Positions 1-3,942 of a stretch of DNA of 5,718 nucleotides are shown here, piece after piece (the stretch's first letter is position 1; each line of letters begins with the position of its first letter). The stretch lies in assembly GCA_028678905.1 (NCBI GenBank), contig JAJRCO010000065.1, positions 1 to 5,718 on the forward strand, read 5' to 3'. Made by a program: the position numbers and the translations under genes. The stretch comes from Methanomicrobiales archaeon (lineage in GTDB: Archaea; Halobacteriota; Methanomicrobia; Methanomicrobiales; JACTUA01). The notes under the pieces are model-generated. The model was not told the origin of the DNA. It saw only the letters and a list, made by a program, of their open reading frames with translations, and did no database searches.

Positions 1-47
1 AGCCGGCTCCGCCTCCGCCGGGCGTAATCGTGGGCGATGCCCCATGA
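1..47 (+). CDS. 3' end of an upstream gene (partial)
   Basis: The window opens inside a reading frame whose codons begin at position 3 and end at the TGA at 45-47. The visible C-terminus is proline-rich and reads PAPPPPGVIVGDAP. The stop overlaps the ATG of the next gene in an ATGA arrangement, which supports this being a real gene end in an operon, but only about 14 residues are visible. The product cannot be identified. If the next gene is a holin, a lysis or tail gene would be the usual neighbour, but that is inference only. Confidence 0.5.
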   Translation, partial: PAPPPPGVIVGDAP

Positions 48-538
48 GCGACCCCCAACCCGACACCGAGCAATGGCACGCGAGCTCCCAGATTCGGGTC
101 GCTCTGGCCGTCGTGTTCGTCCCGTTGCTCATACGCATCGCCCAGCACACCCAGGCGGGGCCGTGGCTCGCGTCTCATCTCGGGGTCGACCTCTTGACCT
201 TCAAGGCCGAGGACATCGTGAACTGGCTCATGCTGGCACTTTCGGCGATCGGGAGCGTCTTCTGGATCAGGAAGCGGGTCAAGGCCGGGAAGGACCCGGC
301 GAGCAATGCCCCGGAGATCATCCCGCCGAAGATCGTCCAGCGGTTGACGGGGAGCACCCCGATCGTTCGGGACGACCCGTCGGCCGACTTCGCGGCGAGC
401 CTCGAGGAGGTCGCGCCGGAGAAGAAGAGCGAGGATCAACTGCTGGCCGATTACAGGGCCCGGATGAAGCGACAGAATGGACCGCCTGCCGCGCCCGTTG
501 GCGGCCCTGCGGCGAAGGATGCAGGAGGCGGAGCGTAG
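44..538 (+). CDS. Two-helix membrane protein, possible phage holin
   Basis: This is a 164-residue protein. The ATG overlaps the stop of the upstream frame (ATGA), so it is probably translationally coupled; no clear Shine-Dalgarno is needed or seen. Two hydrophobic stretches are visible, at about residues 19-33 (ALAVVFVPLLI) and 58-75 (IVNWLMLALSAIGSVFW). The second is followed by a basic cluster (RKRVKAGK), which places the long hydrophilic tail in the cytoplasm. That tail (80-164) is charged and then Pro/Ala/Gly-rich, and looks disordered. Two short helices plus a charged C-terminus, lying last before an attachment site, is compatible with a phage holin or lysis accessory protein. No family was recognised, so holin is an inference from size, topology and place. 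The coding call is strong. A longer frame opening at 37 covers the same DNA and is an out-of-frame shadow. Confidence 0.8.
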   Translation: MSDPQPDTEQWHASSQIRVALAVVFVPLLIRIAQHTQAGPWLASHLGVDLLTFKAEDIVNWLMLALSAIGSVFWIRKRVKAGKDPASNAPEIIPPKIVQRLTGSTPIVRDDPSADFAASLEEVAPEKKSEDQLLADYRARMKRQNGPPAAPVGGPAAKDAGGGA

Positions 539-701
539 GACTCCCGAACGGGATCGCGGCTCTGAGCGCCACAGAACGCGAAAAGTGCGGGCCGCTCTGG
601 GACCACAAGGGAGCCGCCATGCCTGTCATTCCTGCAACGTTTGAGACGGTCAGGCCGTGAGAATCTTAAATGCTGGCCGATAGTTACGTTTCGGATAGGT
701 A
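539..701. other. Gene-poor stretch left of the tRNA remnant
   Basis: No convincing gene lies between the membrane protein and the next candidate gene at 872. The only start with a good ribosome site is the ATG at 619: AAGGGAG ends a few bases upstream, but the frame closes after 13 codons (MPVIPATFETVRP). It could be a leader peptide or the start of a gene cut off by the attachment junction just downstream. No U-tracted terminator was seen. The 7-mer GAGCCGC at 611-617 matches the missing 5' acceptor strand of the tRNA remnant, but the bases after it do not fold like a tRNA. Confidence 0.4.
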
Positions 702-746
702 CTCTTAATCTCTAGGTTCCGGGTTCGAGCCCCGGGCGGCTCACCA
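702..746 (+). other. 3' part of tRNA-Lys(CTT): attachment (att) core
   Basis: This segment reads as the 3' part of a tRNA. The anticodon loop CTCTTAA is at 702-708, with anticodon CTT (Lys) at 704-706. It is followed by the 3' anticodon-stem strand, a 5-base variable loop, a perfect T arm (CCGGG, loop TTCGAGC, CCCGG; 719-735), the 3' acceptor strand GCGGCTC (736-742), discriminator A and encoded CCA (744-746). The DNA just upstream does not give a D arm or a pairing 5' acceptor strand, so the tRNA is not intact. Tyrosine integrases commonly use the anticodon-loop-to-CCA part of a tRNA gene as crossover core, and an integrase remnant lies 290 bp to the right. The segment is therefore attP of an element, or the junction distal to the restored tRNA. 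Lys(CTT) depends on placing the loop; the weak, partly mismatched 5' anticodon stem (AGGTA) fits identity beginning near 701. Confidence 0.75.
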
Positions 747-785
747 TTTAGAATCAGCGAGTTACGCGATTTCGGCGCTTCTCGC

Positions 786-820
786 GGGCCACAGGTCCCA
801 GCCTCAACGGGGCCACATGT
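786..820 (+). repeat. Paired 11-bp direct repeat, candidate integrase arm sites
   Basis: GGGCCACAGGT (786-796) and GGGCCACATGT (810-820) match at 10 of 11 bases and start 24 bp apart, roughly two helical turns. They lie between the tRNA-derived core and the integrase remnant, where arm-type binding sites of tyrosine integrases normally sit. Their role as arm sites is inferred from position. A loosely similar GGGACCACAAGG is present at about 599-610 on the other side of the core. Confidence 0.4.
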
Positions 821-871
821 GCAAATAGCCCCTATGCTGAAGGGCGACATCGGCAGTAACATGCTTGGCTC

Positions 872-1108
872 GTGAACGGACTCCGCTATCCTTTCGAGCA
901 GGCGCTTTTTGACGATCGCGTTGTCGTCCGCTTCGAGGAGACGCGCTGGACGGTCCTCGCAACTGGAACCGACGAAGAATCGCGGGCCCTGGCGCGGTAC
1001 GTTGAAACGGTCATGCTCGCCGCAATGCACCGTCAGGAGGAGCACCTGACCCGCCTCCGCTCTGACGACGCCAGCGGCTCGATGGCCCTCGAATCCGGGT
1101 GCAGATAG
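872..1108 (+). CDS. Hypothetical small protein next to the att core
   Basis: This 78-residue frame has a GTG start. It has the composition of a real protein, with alternating hydrophobic and charged residues (VVVRFEETRWTVLATG, residues 17-32) followed by a probable helix (38-63, ALARYVETVMLAAMHRQEEHL). No family was recognised. No good ribosome site precedes the GTG, and an in-frame TAA at 857-859 limits upstream extension. The last 25 codons run antisense over the end of the integrase remnant, so the C-terminus may have been replaced by unrelated DNA at a junction. The alternative is a chance open frame in GC-rich DNA. The minus-strand frame over the same DNA is less protein-like and runs through the tRNA remnant. 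Confidence 0.4.
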   Translation: MNGLRYPFEQALFDDRVVVRFEETRWTVLATGTDEESRALARYVETVMLAAMHRQEEHLTRLRSDDASGSMALESGCR

Positions 1109-1398
1109 GCATCGGCCATCGCCGCCGACTGCCATCCCCCGAGCTTCTGGAGGCTGTCCAGTGACGCCTCCGGGCGCTTCCCGGCAAGCGTCAGGGCCGT
1201 GTGGCGCAGGTCATGGGGGCGCAGATCCGGATGGCCGGCCTTTGCCGCGGCGAGCCGCCAGAACTTCCGGTCGAACGACCGCGGCATCCTGACGAGGGCG
1301 GCCAGCCGAGGCGTCAGGTGGAAGAGGCGGGCCATGCCCCTCTTATAGGGCGGGAAGCGCAGGAATGTATATTTTCGGCAATAATATACTTGATACAC
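1033..1398 (-). pseudogene. Truncated tyrosine recombinase (phage integrase), C-terminal catalytic part
   Basis: The frame encodes 121 residues, about a third of a usual phage integrase (350-400 residues). It carries the C-terminal signature of the family: HDLRHT at 62-67 (the catalytic H-x-x-R box), LGGW at 86-89 (the position of the usual LGHxx motif), and the putative nucleophile Tyr98 in ADAYLHP. The N-terminal arm- and core-binding domains and the first catalytic arginine are absent. Recognisable homology fades upstream of about residue 11-20, where the DNA turns AT-rich. The LTPRLAALVR-to-SFDRKFW join also looks shorter than in typical relatives, so an internal deletion is possible. It cannot be an active recombinase alone. 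Its 3' end points at the tRNA-derived core, the usual integrase/att arrangement. Homology may really begin at the ATG at 1335; the GTG at 1398 is only the longest start. Confidence 0.8.
1367..1389. repeat. AT-rich inverted repeat upstream of the integrase remnant
   Basis: GTATATT (1367-1373) and AATATAC (1383-1389) form a perfect 7-bp inverted repeat with a 9-base spacer, in an AT-rich island unlike its surroundings. It sits where the integrase homology breaks off. It could be a small operator or part of an insertion boundary; no function can be assigned. Confidence 0.3.
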
Positions 1399-1433
1399 CC
1401 ATTCGCGCAGGCTAGACTTGCCAGGAGTGCGAT

Positions 1434-1688
1434 TCAGCGACTTCCAAACGGAACGACTTGATCCCAGAGACTAGGAGGAACGCTGCCGTTGGACGCGAAA
1501 GCGGCCTGCAGTTTATCGAATATCGGTTGGTCGAACACAAAGACATCCGCCACCGGGAACCCCATCGAGCTGCCGTCCTTTGACTCTGGGTTGCTTACAA
1601 AAATGGCTCTGCTAGCCCTTTTCTGGACGCTCCGCTTAAGCGGTCTCCCTCCGTAGGCCCGCACGATCACGAGGGCTTCTAGGCCCAT
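1434..1688 (-). CDS. Hypothetical 84-residue protein, divergent from the DUF5343 gene
   Basis: I chose the ATG at 1688 rather than the upstream TTG at 1736 because a strong ribosome site, GGAGGT, sits 5 bases before it, and because the putative -35/-10 elements lie upstream within the longer version. The product is a compact 84-residue soluble protein with a beta-rich look: MGLEALVIVRAYGG at the N-terminus, RAIFVSNPES near 27-36, GFPVADVFVFDQPIFDKL at 43-60 and LWDQVVPFG near the end. It has no signal peptide, membrane helix or cysteine. I do not recognise the family; the VRAYGG and GFPxxDVFxFD blocks would be the parts to search with. It is transcribed away from the DUF5343 gene across a short shared promoter region, which suggests joint regulation. 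Confidence 0.65.
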   Translation of the reverse strand: MGLEALVIVRAYGGRPLKRSVQKRASRAIFVSNPESKDGSSMGFPVADVFVFDQPIFDKLQAAFASNGSVPPSLWDQVVPFGSR

Positions 1689-1707
1689 AGGCCACCTCCA
1701 GCGGGCC

Positions 1708-1736
1708 AGTATCCACGTTCCGCTTAGCAGTTCCAA
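1708..1736 (-). promoter_or_regulatory. Candidate promoter for the 84-residue gene
   Basis: Read on the minus strand, TTGGAA (1736-1731) and GATACT (1713-1708) are separated by exactly 17 bases. Each hexamer matches 4 of 6 bases of the sigma-70 consensus. The predicted transcript would begin a few bases before the GGAGGT ribosome site, giving a very short leader. The match is moderate. Confidence 0.4.
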
Positions 1737-1755
1737 GAAAAGTCCAGCGCCCCGC

Positions 1756-1784
1756 TTGACCTTGGCGCACTGATTCCGTATAGT
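1756..1784 (+). promoter_or_regulatory. Sigma-70 promoter for the DUF5343 gene
   Basis: TTGACC (1756-1761) and TATAGT (1779-1784) match 5 of 6 bases each, with the ideal 17-base spacer. Transcription would start near 1791 and give a leader of about 19 bases containing GGAGGG just before the ATG at 1810. This is the best promoter match in the window. Together with the minus-strand promoter it makes 1689-1809 a divergent control region. Confidence 0.65.
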
Positions 1785-1809
1785 TCGTCATCGAACTAGC
1801 GGAGGGATT

Positions 1810-2511
1810 ATGGTTCAAGACCAAAAGGCGAACCGCACTCCACCCTACATCAGCTACTCAACGTTTCGGACGATGGTCGGTAACCTGAAAGAACATGGCG
1901 TCCCGGCGCAGATGGACAGCAGCGTTCTTGGTAATTTTTCCGGCACCGTCAAGACGCAGCTGTTGACGGCCATGAGATTCCTGGACCTGATCGAGCAGGG
2001 CGGGAAAACCGGGTCCAAACTCAACGGGCTCGCGGAAGCCTTTCAGACCCCGCAGTGGGGACCAACTTTGGCGGCCGTACTGAGAGAGTCATACAAGCCG
2101 ATCGTGGCTCACGATCTCAAGACAGCTACGCCGCATATGATCGACAGAGCCTTCCGCGACGAATACGGGGCTGCCGACGCCGTCCAAAAGAAATGCGTCA
2201 CGTTTTTTCTCCACGCCGCAAAGGACGCCGCGATGGGCTTAAGCACCCATCTCTCACACAAGACGCGCCGACCCGCCAAGCGCGGCTCGCAGCAGGGTAG
2301 TACCCGGAAAAAGGCGCTAATCCCGGTATCGGCGAGCGCCACAGCAGCATTGGAGAGCTTGCATGGTGTGGTAGCGCCGCCCGTCAGGGCAGCATCGTCT
2401 CAGCTCGTCCTGCAACTTCTTGAGCCGGGTATGGACGACGACGTGCAGAACGCCGTCTGGATCTTGCTCAAGTACCTTCGCAAAAAGGAAACGTCAGGAG
2501 GTGCGTCGTGA
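1810..2511 (+). CDS. DUF5343 family protein
   Basis: The product is 233 residues, and the ATG is preceded by GGAGGG at good spacing. The N-terminal two thirds match my recollection of DUF5343 (uncharacterised, common on mobile elements). The features are an opening YISYSTFRTMVGNLKEHG (13-30), DSSVLGNFSGTVKTQLLTA (36-54), FLDLI (57-61), a central LRESYKPIV (91-99), the TATPHMIDRAFRDEYG block (105-120) and VTFFLHAAKDAAM (130-142). A basic linker (about 151-169, TRRPAKRG, STRKK) leads to a short C-terminal helix region (198-226, LVLQLLEPGMDDDVQNAVWILLKYL), a position where relatives also carry a conserved tail. The predicted fold is all-helical; the repeat of short helical blocks suggests nucleic-acid binding, but function is unknown. 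It has its own promoter and is probably the first gene of a short operon ending at the terminator near 2881. Codon use is slightly less GC-biased than in the operon to the right, which fits separately acquired cargo. Confidence 0.85.
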   Translation: MVQDQKANRTPPYISYSTFRTMVGNLKEHGVPAQMDSSVLGNFSGTVKTQLLTAMRFLDLIEQGGKTGSKLNGLAEAFQTPQWGPTLAAVLRESYKPIVAHDLKTATPHMIDRAFRDEYGAADAVQKKCVTFFLHAAKDAAMGLSTHLSHKTRRPAKRGSQQGSTRKKALIPVSASATAALESLHGVVAPPVRAASSQLVLQLLEPGMDDDVQNAVWILLKYLRKKETSGGAS

Positions 2512-2654
2512 GGAGGATCACTAGCCCCCGGCGTTCGCGTGCGGTCTCCGACGCGGGGGGCCAGAACGAGAAGACGGCGCCCCCTGGTTTCTTCTCAGGA
2601 CGCCCGGGGACGCCGCCGTGGAGACCTCTTAGATCACAACCTGAGAGGAGGTGA
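2508..2654 (+). CDS. Possible 48-residue basic, Pro/Arg-rich peptide
   Basis: A GTG overlaps the DUF5343 stop (GTGA). The frame stays open for 48 residues and closes with a TGA built into the ribosome site of the next gene, 5 bases before its ATG. That exact fit between two genes argues for coupled translation. Against this, the peptide is low-complexity (about a third Arg, Pro and Gly, no clear hydrophobic core), has no ribosome site of its own beyond the coupling, and the same DNA holds a GC-rich inverted repeat. It may be a spacer that happens to be open. No family recognised. Confidence 0.35.
   Translation: MRRITSPRRSRAVSDAGGQNEKTAPPGFFSGRPGTPPWRPLRSQPERR
2525..2559. repeat. GC-rich hairpin behind the DUF5343 gene
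   Basis: CCCCCG (2525-2530) can pair with CGGGGG (2554-2559), and inside it CGCGT (2536-2540) can pair with ACGCG (2551-2555); the two stems compete for two bases. No T tract follows, so it is not an intrinsic terminator. It could stall ribosomes or polymerase, or stabilise the upstream message. Confidence 0.3.
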
Positions 2655-2659
2655 AAAAC

Positions 2660-2827
2660 ATGCCTAGAGTAGCACCATTCCATTCAACGCGCCCTGGCGA
2701 GACGGTCCACCACGACAACAGCGCCTGCACGGAAGGAAACAACATCGAGAAGTACTACCTGAAGCCCGGGACAGGCGGAAGACCGCTCTGCGGTCACTGC
2801 GCGAGACTCGACGCCCAAGGGAAGTAG
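2660..2827 (+). CDS. 55-residue CxxC protein of a small conserved family
   Basis: An excellent ribosome site (AGGAGG, 9 bases before the ATG) supports this start, and a terminator follows the TAG within 20 bases. The protein carries SACTEGNNIE (21-30), KPGTGGRPLCGHCARL (35-50) and a His pair at 17-18 (VHHDNSAC). The order HHxN..C..GNNIE..PGTGG..LCxxCxxL is one I recognise from small uncharacterised proteins on bacterial mobile elements. Cys23, Cys44 and Cys47 with His17 or His18 could bind one zinc ion (inference). It is likely cotranscribed with the DUF5343 gene and is the last gene of that unit. Its last 34 bases overlap the end of the convergent 144-residue gene. The function is unknown. 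Confidence 0.75.
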   Translation: MPRVAPFHSTRPGETVHHDNSACTEGNNIEKYYLKPGTGGRPLCGHCARLDAQGK

Positions 2828-3228
2828 GGGTTTAGACCCCGAGAGGGCCGGCTTTCCTTTGGGGGGGCCGGCCCCCTTTTTGCCATCCATCCGGCCTTCT
2901 CGGCTTGGCGTTGGATCGCCACGAGCCGCTCCCGCGGGAAGAAGGTCATCTCCCACGTTGGTCCAGAGATCTCCCCTTCAGAGACCGACCAGAAGCGCCG
3001 AAGCGCAAAGACGGGCAGGCCGTACCGGATAGCCATCGAAACGGCCCTGAGACCTTCGCCAGGACCGCCGTAGAAGCGAATTGTTGGTTCTGGGAACGAA
3101 TGACCCTCGCCACCCTCGCATGACTCGTAGGTTTCGATTCCCGCGTCCCGCATTACCTTGACGGCGAAGCTGATCTCCCGGTCAAGCGGGAGGCTGAACT
3201 GCCGCCGATACGACTTACGGTTTCCCAC
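2794..3228 (-). CDS. Conserved hypothetical protein with an FSLPLDREI / ESCEGGEGHSFPEPTIRF signature
   Basis: The frame encodes 144 residues from a GTG. An in-frame TAG two codons upstream fixes the maximum length, although the ribosome site is poor. Residues 11-97 carry a signature I recognise from uncharacterised proteins of phages and mobile elements: FSLPLDREISFAVKVMRDAG (11-30), IETYESCEGGEGHSF (31-45), PEPTIRFYGG (46-55), GLPVFALRRFW (70-80) and GPTWEMTF (89-96). The first part reads as a helix that senses or pairs, the second as a small alpha/beta core; function is unknown. The last 30 residues (about 115-144) are read through the opposite-strand terminator and into the 55-residue gene, so they are probably not native sequence and the original stop may have been lost at a junction. 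It lies downstream of, and in the same direction as, the 51-residue ORF and the transposase remnant. Confidence 0.75.
   Translation of the reverse strand: MGNRKSYRRQFSLPLDREISFAVKVMRDAGIETYESCEGGEGHSFPEPTIRFYGGPGEGLRAVSMAIRYGLPVFALRRFWSVSEGEISGPTWEMTFFPRERLVAIQRQAEKAGWMAKRGPAPPKESRPSRGLNPYFPWASSLAQ
2845..2881 (+). terminator. Rho-independent terminator of the DUF5343 unit
   Basis: GGGCCGGC (2845-2852) pairs perfectly with GCCGGCCC (2867-2874) across a 14-base loop, and five T residues follow at 2877-2881. A smaller hairpin, GGGG/CCCC with a 6-base loop (2827-2840), begins at the last base of the stop codon of the 55-residue gene. The T tract is only on the plus strand, so it serves rightward transcription. 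It lies inside the 3' end of the convergent leftward gene. Confidence 0.75.
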
Positions 3229-3231
3229 CCT

Positions 3232-3387
3232 CTACCGTGACTTCTTGGGACGCTTCTTTTCCAGCTCCTCGATTTGTTGCTTCGTGACTGGGAGAATCTT
3301 CTTTGTCAGGCGCTCGAAACGCATAAAGGCCCTAGACCTTCGCTTCTCGCCGCCGCTTCCGTTTTCCTCGACCTTGCCGTCTAACAC
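3232..3387 (-). CDS. Small basic hypothetical ORF between transposase remnant and 144-residue gene
   Basis: A GTG start overlaps the last codons of the transposase fragment. The 51-residue product ends at a TAG just 3 bases before the GTG of the 144-residue gene. The product is highly charged. Its second half, from the internal ATG (about residue 22), reads RFERLTKKILPVTKQQIEELE and then a Lys/Arg-rich tail, a layout seen in small uncharacterised proteins (short helix, V-x-K-x-x-I/L, basic end) of many bacteria. The real start may be that ATG (3322-3324 on the minus strand), which would leave 30 residues. Tight packing supports expression with the next gene; no strong ribosome site is visible. 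Confidence 0.45.
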   Translation of the reverse strand: MLDGKVEENGSGGEKRRSRAFMRFERLTKKILPVTKQQIEELEKKRPKKSR

Positions 3388-3662
3388 CTAAGGCCCTGCT
3401 GCTCCGTGATCAACTCGGCGTAGGTCATCCGCTTCCCCGCAAGCTTGCCGAGCATTGCCTTGAAGCGCCCGCCGTCGTCCATCTTCCGGTGATTGTACCG
3501 GAACACCTGCTCATCCACATACCGCGAAAGGTGGAAGGGCTCGACGTTGATGTACGTGCCGTTGAGGCACCGCTTGAGAAGGCTCCAGAAGTTCTCGATT
3601 CCGTTGGTGTGGACCTCGCCGCGCACGTACTCATCGAGGAAGTGATTCACGGCGCTAATCAT
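3381..3662 (-). pseudogene. IS1595-family (ISXO2-like) transposase, C-terminal fragment
   Basis: The frame gives 93 residues with the diagnostic ISXO2-type motif GEVHTNGIENFWSLLKR (15-31), followed by VEPFHLSRYVDEQVFRYNHR (40-59). In this family the E of the TNxIE motif (Glu23 here) occupies the third catalytic acidic position. Full transposases of this group run to about 300 residues, so the N-terminal zinc-ribbon region and the first two catalytic residues are missing. An in-frame TAG lies four codons upstream of the ATG at 3662, where the sequence turns abruptly AT-rich: the insertion sequence is truncated at or near 3663-3675. No convincing terminal inverted repeat was found. It cannot be active by itself. 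Confidence 0.85.
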
Positions 3663-3702
3663 CCTTTTGGGACTCTAAGGAAGTCAAATGTTTTCAGTGG
3701 TT

Positions 3703-3754
3703 TGCAAGGAGATGTTATTTTCTATAAAATTTCCTTGCATTTCCTTTTGCAAGG
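3703..3754. promoter_or_regulatory. Operator-like TGCAAGG repeats upstream of the ribbon-helix-helix gene
   Basis: Three copies of one 7-mer flank the putative promoter: TGCAAGG (3703-3709), its complement CCTTGCA (3733-3739) and TGCAAGG again (3748-3754). The last two form a perfect inverted repeat with an 8-base spacer that covers the -35 region. In addition ATTTCCTT occurs twice (3729-3736, 3739-3746). Repeated short boxes over a promoter beside a ribbon-helix-helix gene suggest autoregulation (inference). Confidence 0.5.
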
Positions 3755-3761
3755 GTATAAA
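3735..3761 (+). promoter_or_regulatory. Candidate promoter of the regulator and rightward operon
   Basis: TTGCAT (3735-3740) and TATAAA (3756-3761) resemble -35 and -10 hexamers, with a shorter than ideal 15-base spacer. The surrounding 3663-3770 is markedly AT-rich compared with the rest of the window, as expected for a control region. A start near 3768 would leave almost no leader before the ATG at 3774, so translation could be near-leaderless. An alternative TATAAAAT at 3723-3730 lacks a good -35. Confidence 0.4.
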
Positions 3762-3773
3762 TTCCGTCCTGCC

Positions 3774-3938
3774 ATGCAGAAAAAGAAAAGTACGAAGAGG
3801 AGCACGGGCTTCACGCTCACCCCCGATCTGATCGACAGATTGAAGAAGGCGGCGCGCGAGGAGGACTCCAACGCTTCCGCGCTCGCACGCCGGGCGATCA
3901 GAGAATTCTTGGATCGGCGCGATGGAGTGGCGGCCTGA
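3774..3938 (+). CDS. Ribbon-helix-helix (CopG/Arc-type) DNA-binding protein
   Basis: This is a 54-residue protein. A basic N-terminus (MQKKKSTKRST) leads into a beta strand TGFTLTPDLI (11-20), helix A DRLKKAAREED (21-31), a turn at SNAS (32-35) and helix B ALARRAIREFLDRRD (36-50). This is the standard ribbon-helix-helix plan, in which dimers insert the strand into the DNA major groove, and the size is normal for the fold. I chose the first ATG after the putative promoter. There is no good ribosome site, and the in-frame extension back to 3489 runs antisense through the transposase fragment, so it is rejected. Likely roles are repressor of the operon behind it or antitoxin-like regulator, but no toxin partner is evident. 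The following gene starts at its stop. Confidence 0.8.
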   Translation: MQKKKSTKRSTGFTLTPDLIDRLKKAAREEDSNASALARRAIREFLDRRDGVAA

Positions 3939-3942
3939 ATCC

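Noticed and set aside
37..660. A 207-residue plus-strand frame over the membrane protein.
   Set aside because: It is Arg/Gly/Pro-rich with no domain signal, a frame shadow of the gene at 44-538.
611..746. A long or intron-split tRNA starting at the GAGCCGC at 611, which pairs perfectly with the acceptor strand at 736-742.
   Set aside because: Bases after 617 give no position-8 T, D arm or 5' anticodon stem. The 7-base match overlaps a ribosome-site context and is best explained by chance.
650..1135. A 161-residue minus-strand frame.
   Set aside because: It translates the tRNA remnant (its GEPPGARTRNLEIKS segment is the tRNA read backward), a well-known source of false proteins, and it conflicts with the repeats and the plus-strand gene at 872.
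2905..3391. Two plus-strand frames (2905-3123 and 3158-3391).
   Set aside because: They are antisense to the recognisable 144-residue family protein and the small ORF, and have no ribosome sites.
3438..3449. The 10-bp palindrome GCAAGCTTGC inside the transposase fragment as another copy of the GCAAGG box.
   Set aside because: It lacks the GG end and lies in conserved transposase coding sequence, so it is likely incidental.
3489..3938. Long version of the ribbon-helix-helix protein starting at 3489.
   Set aside because: The first 95 codons are antisense to the transposase fragment and cross the AT-rich promoter region; the fold needs only the last 54 residues.
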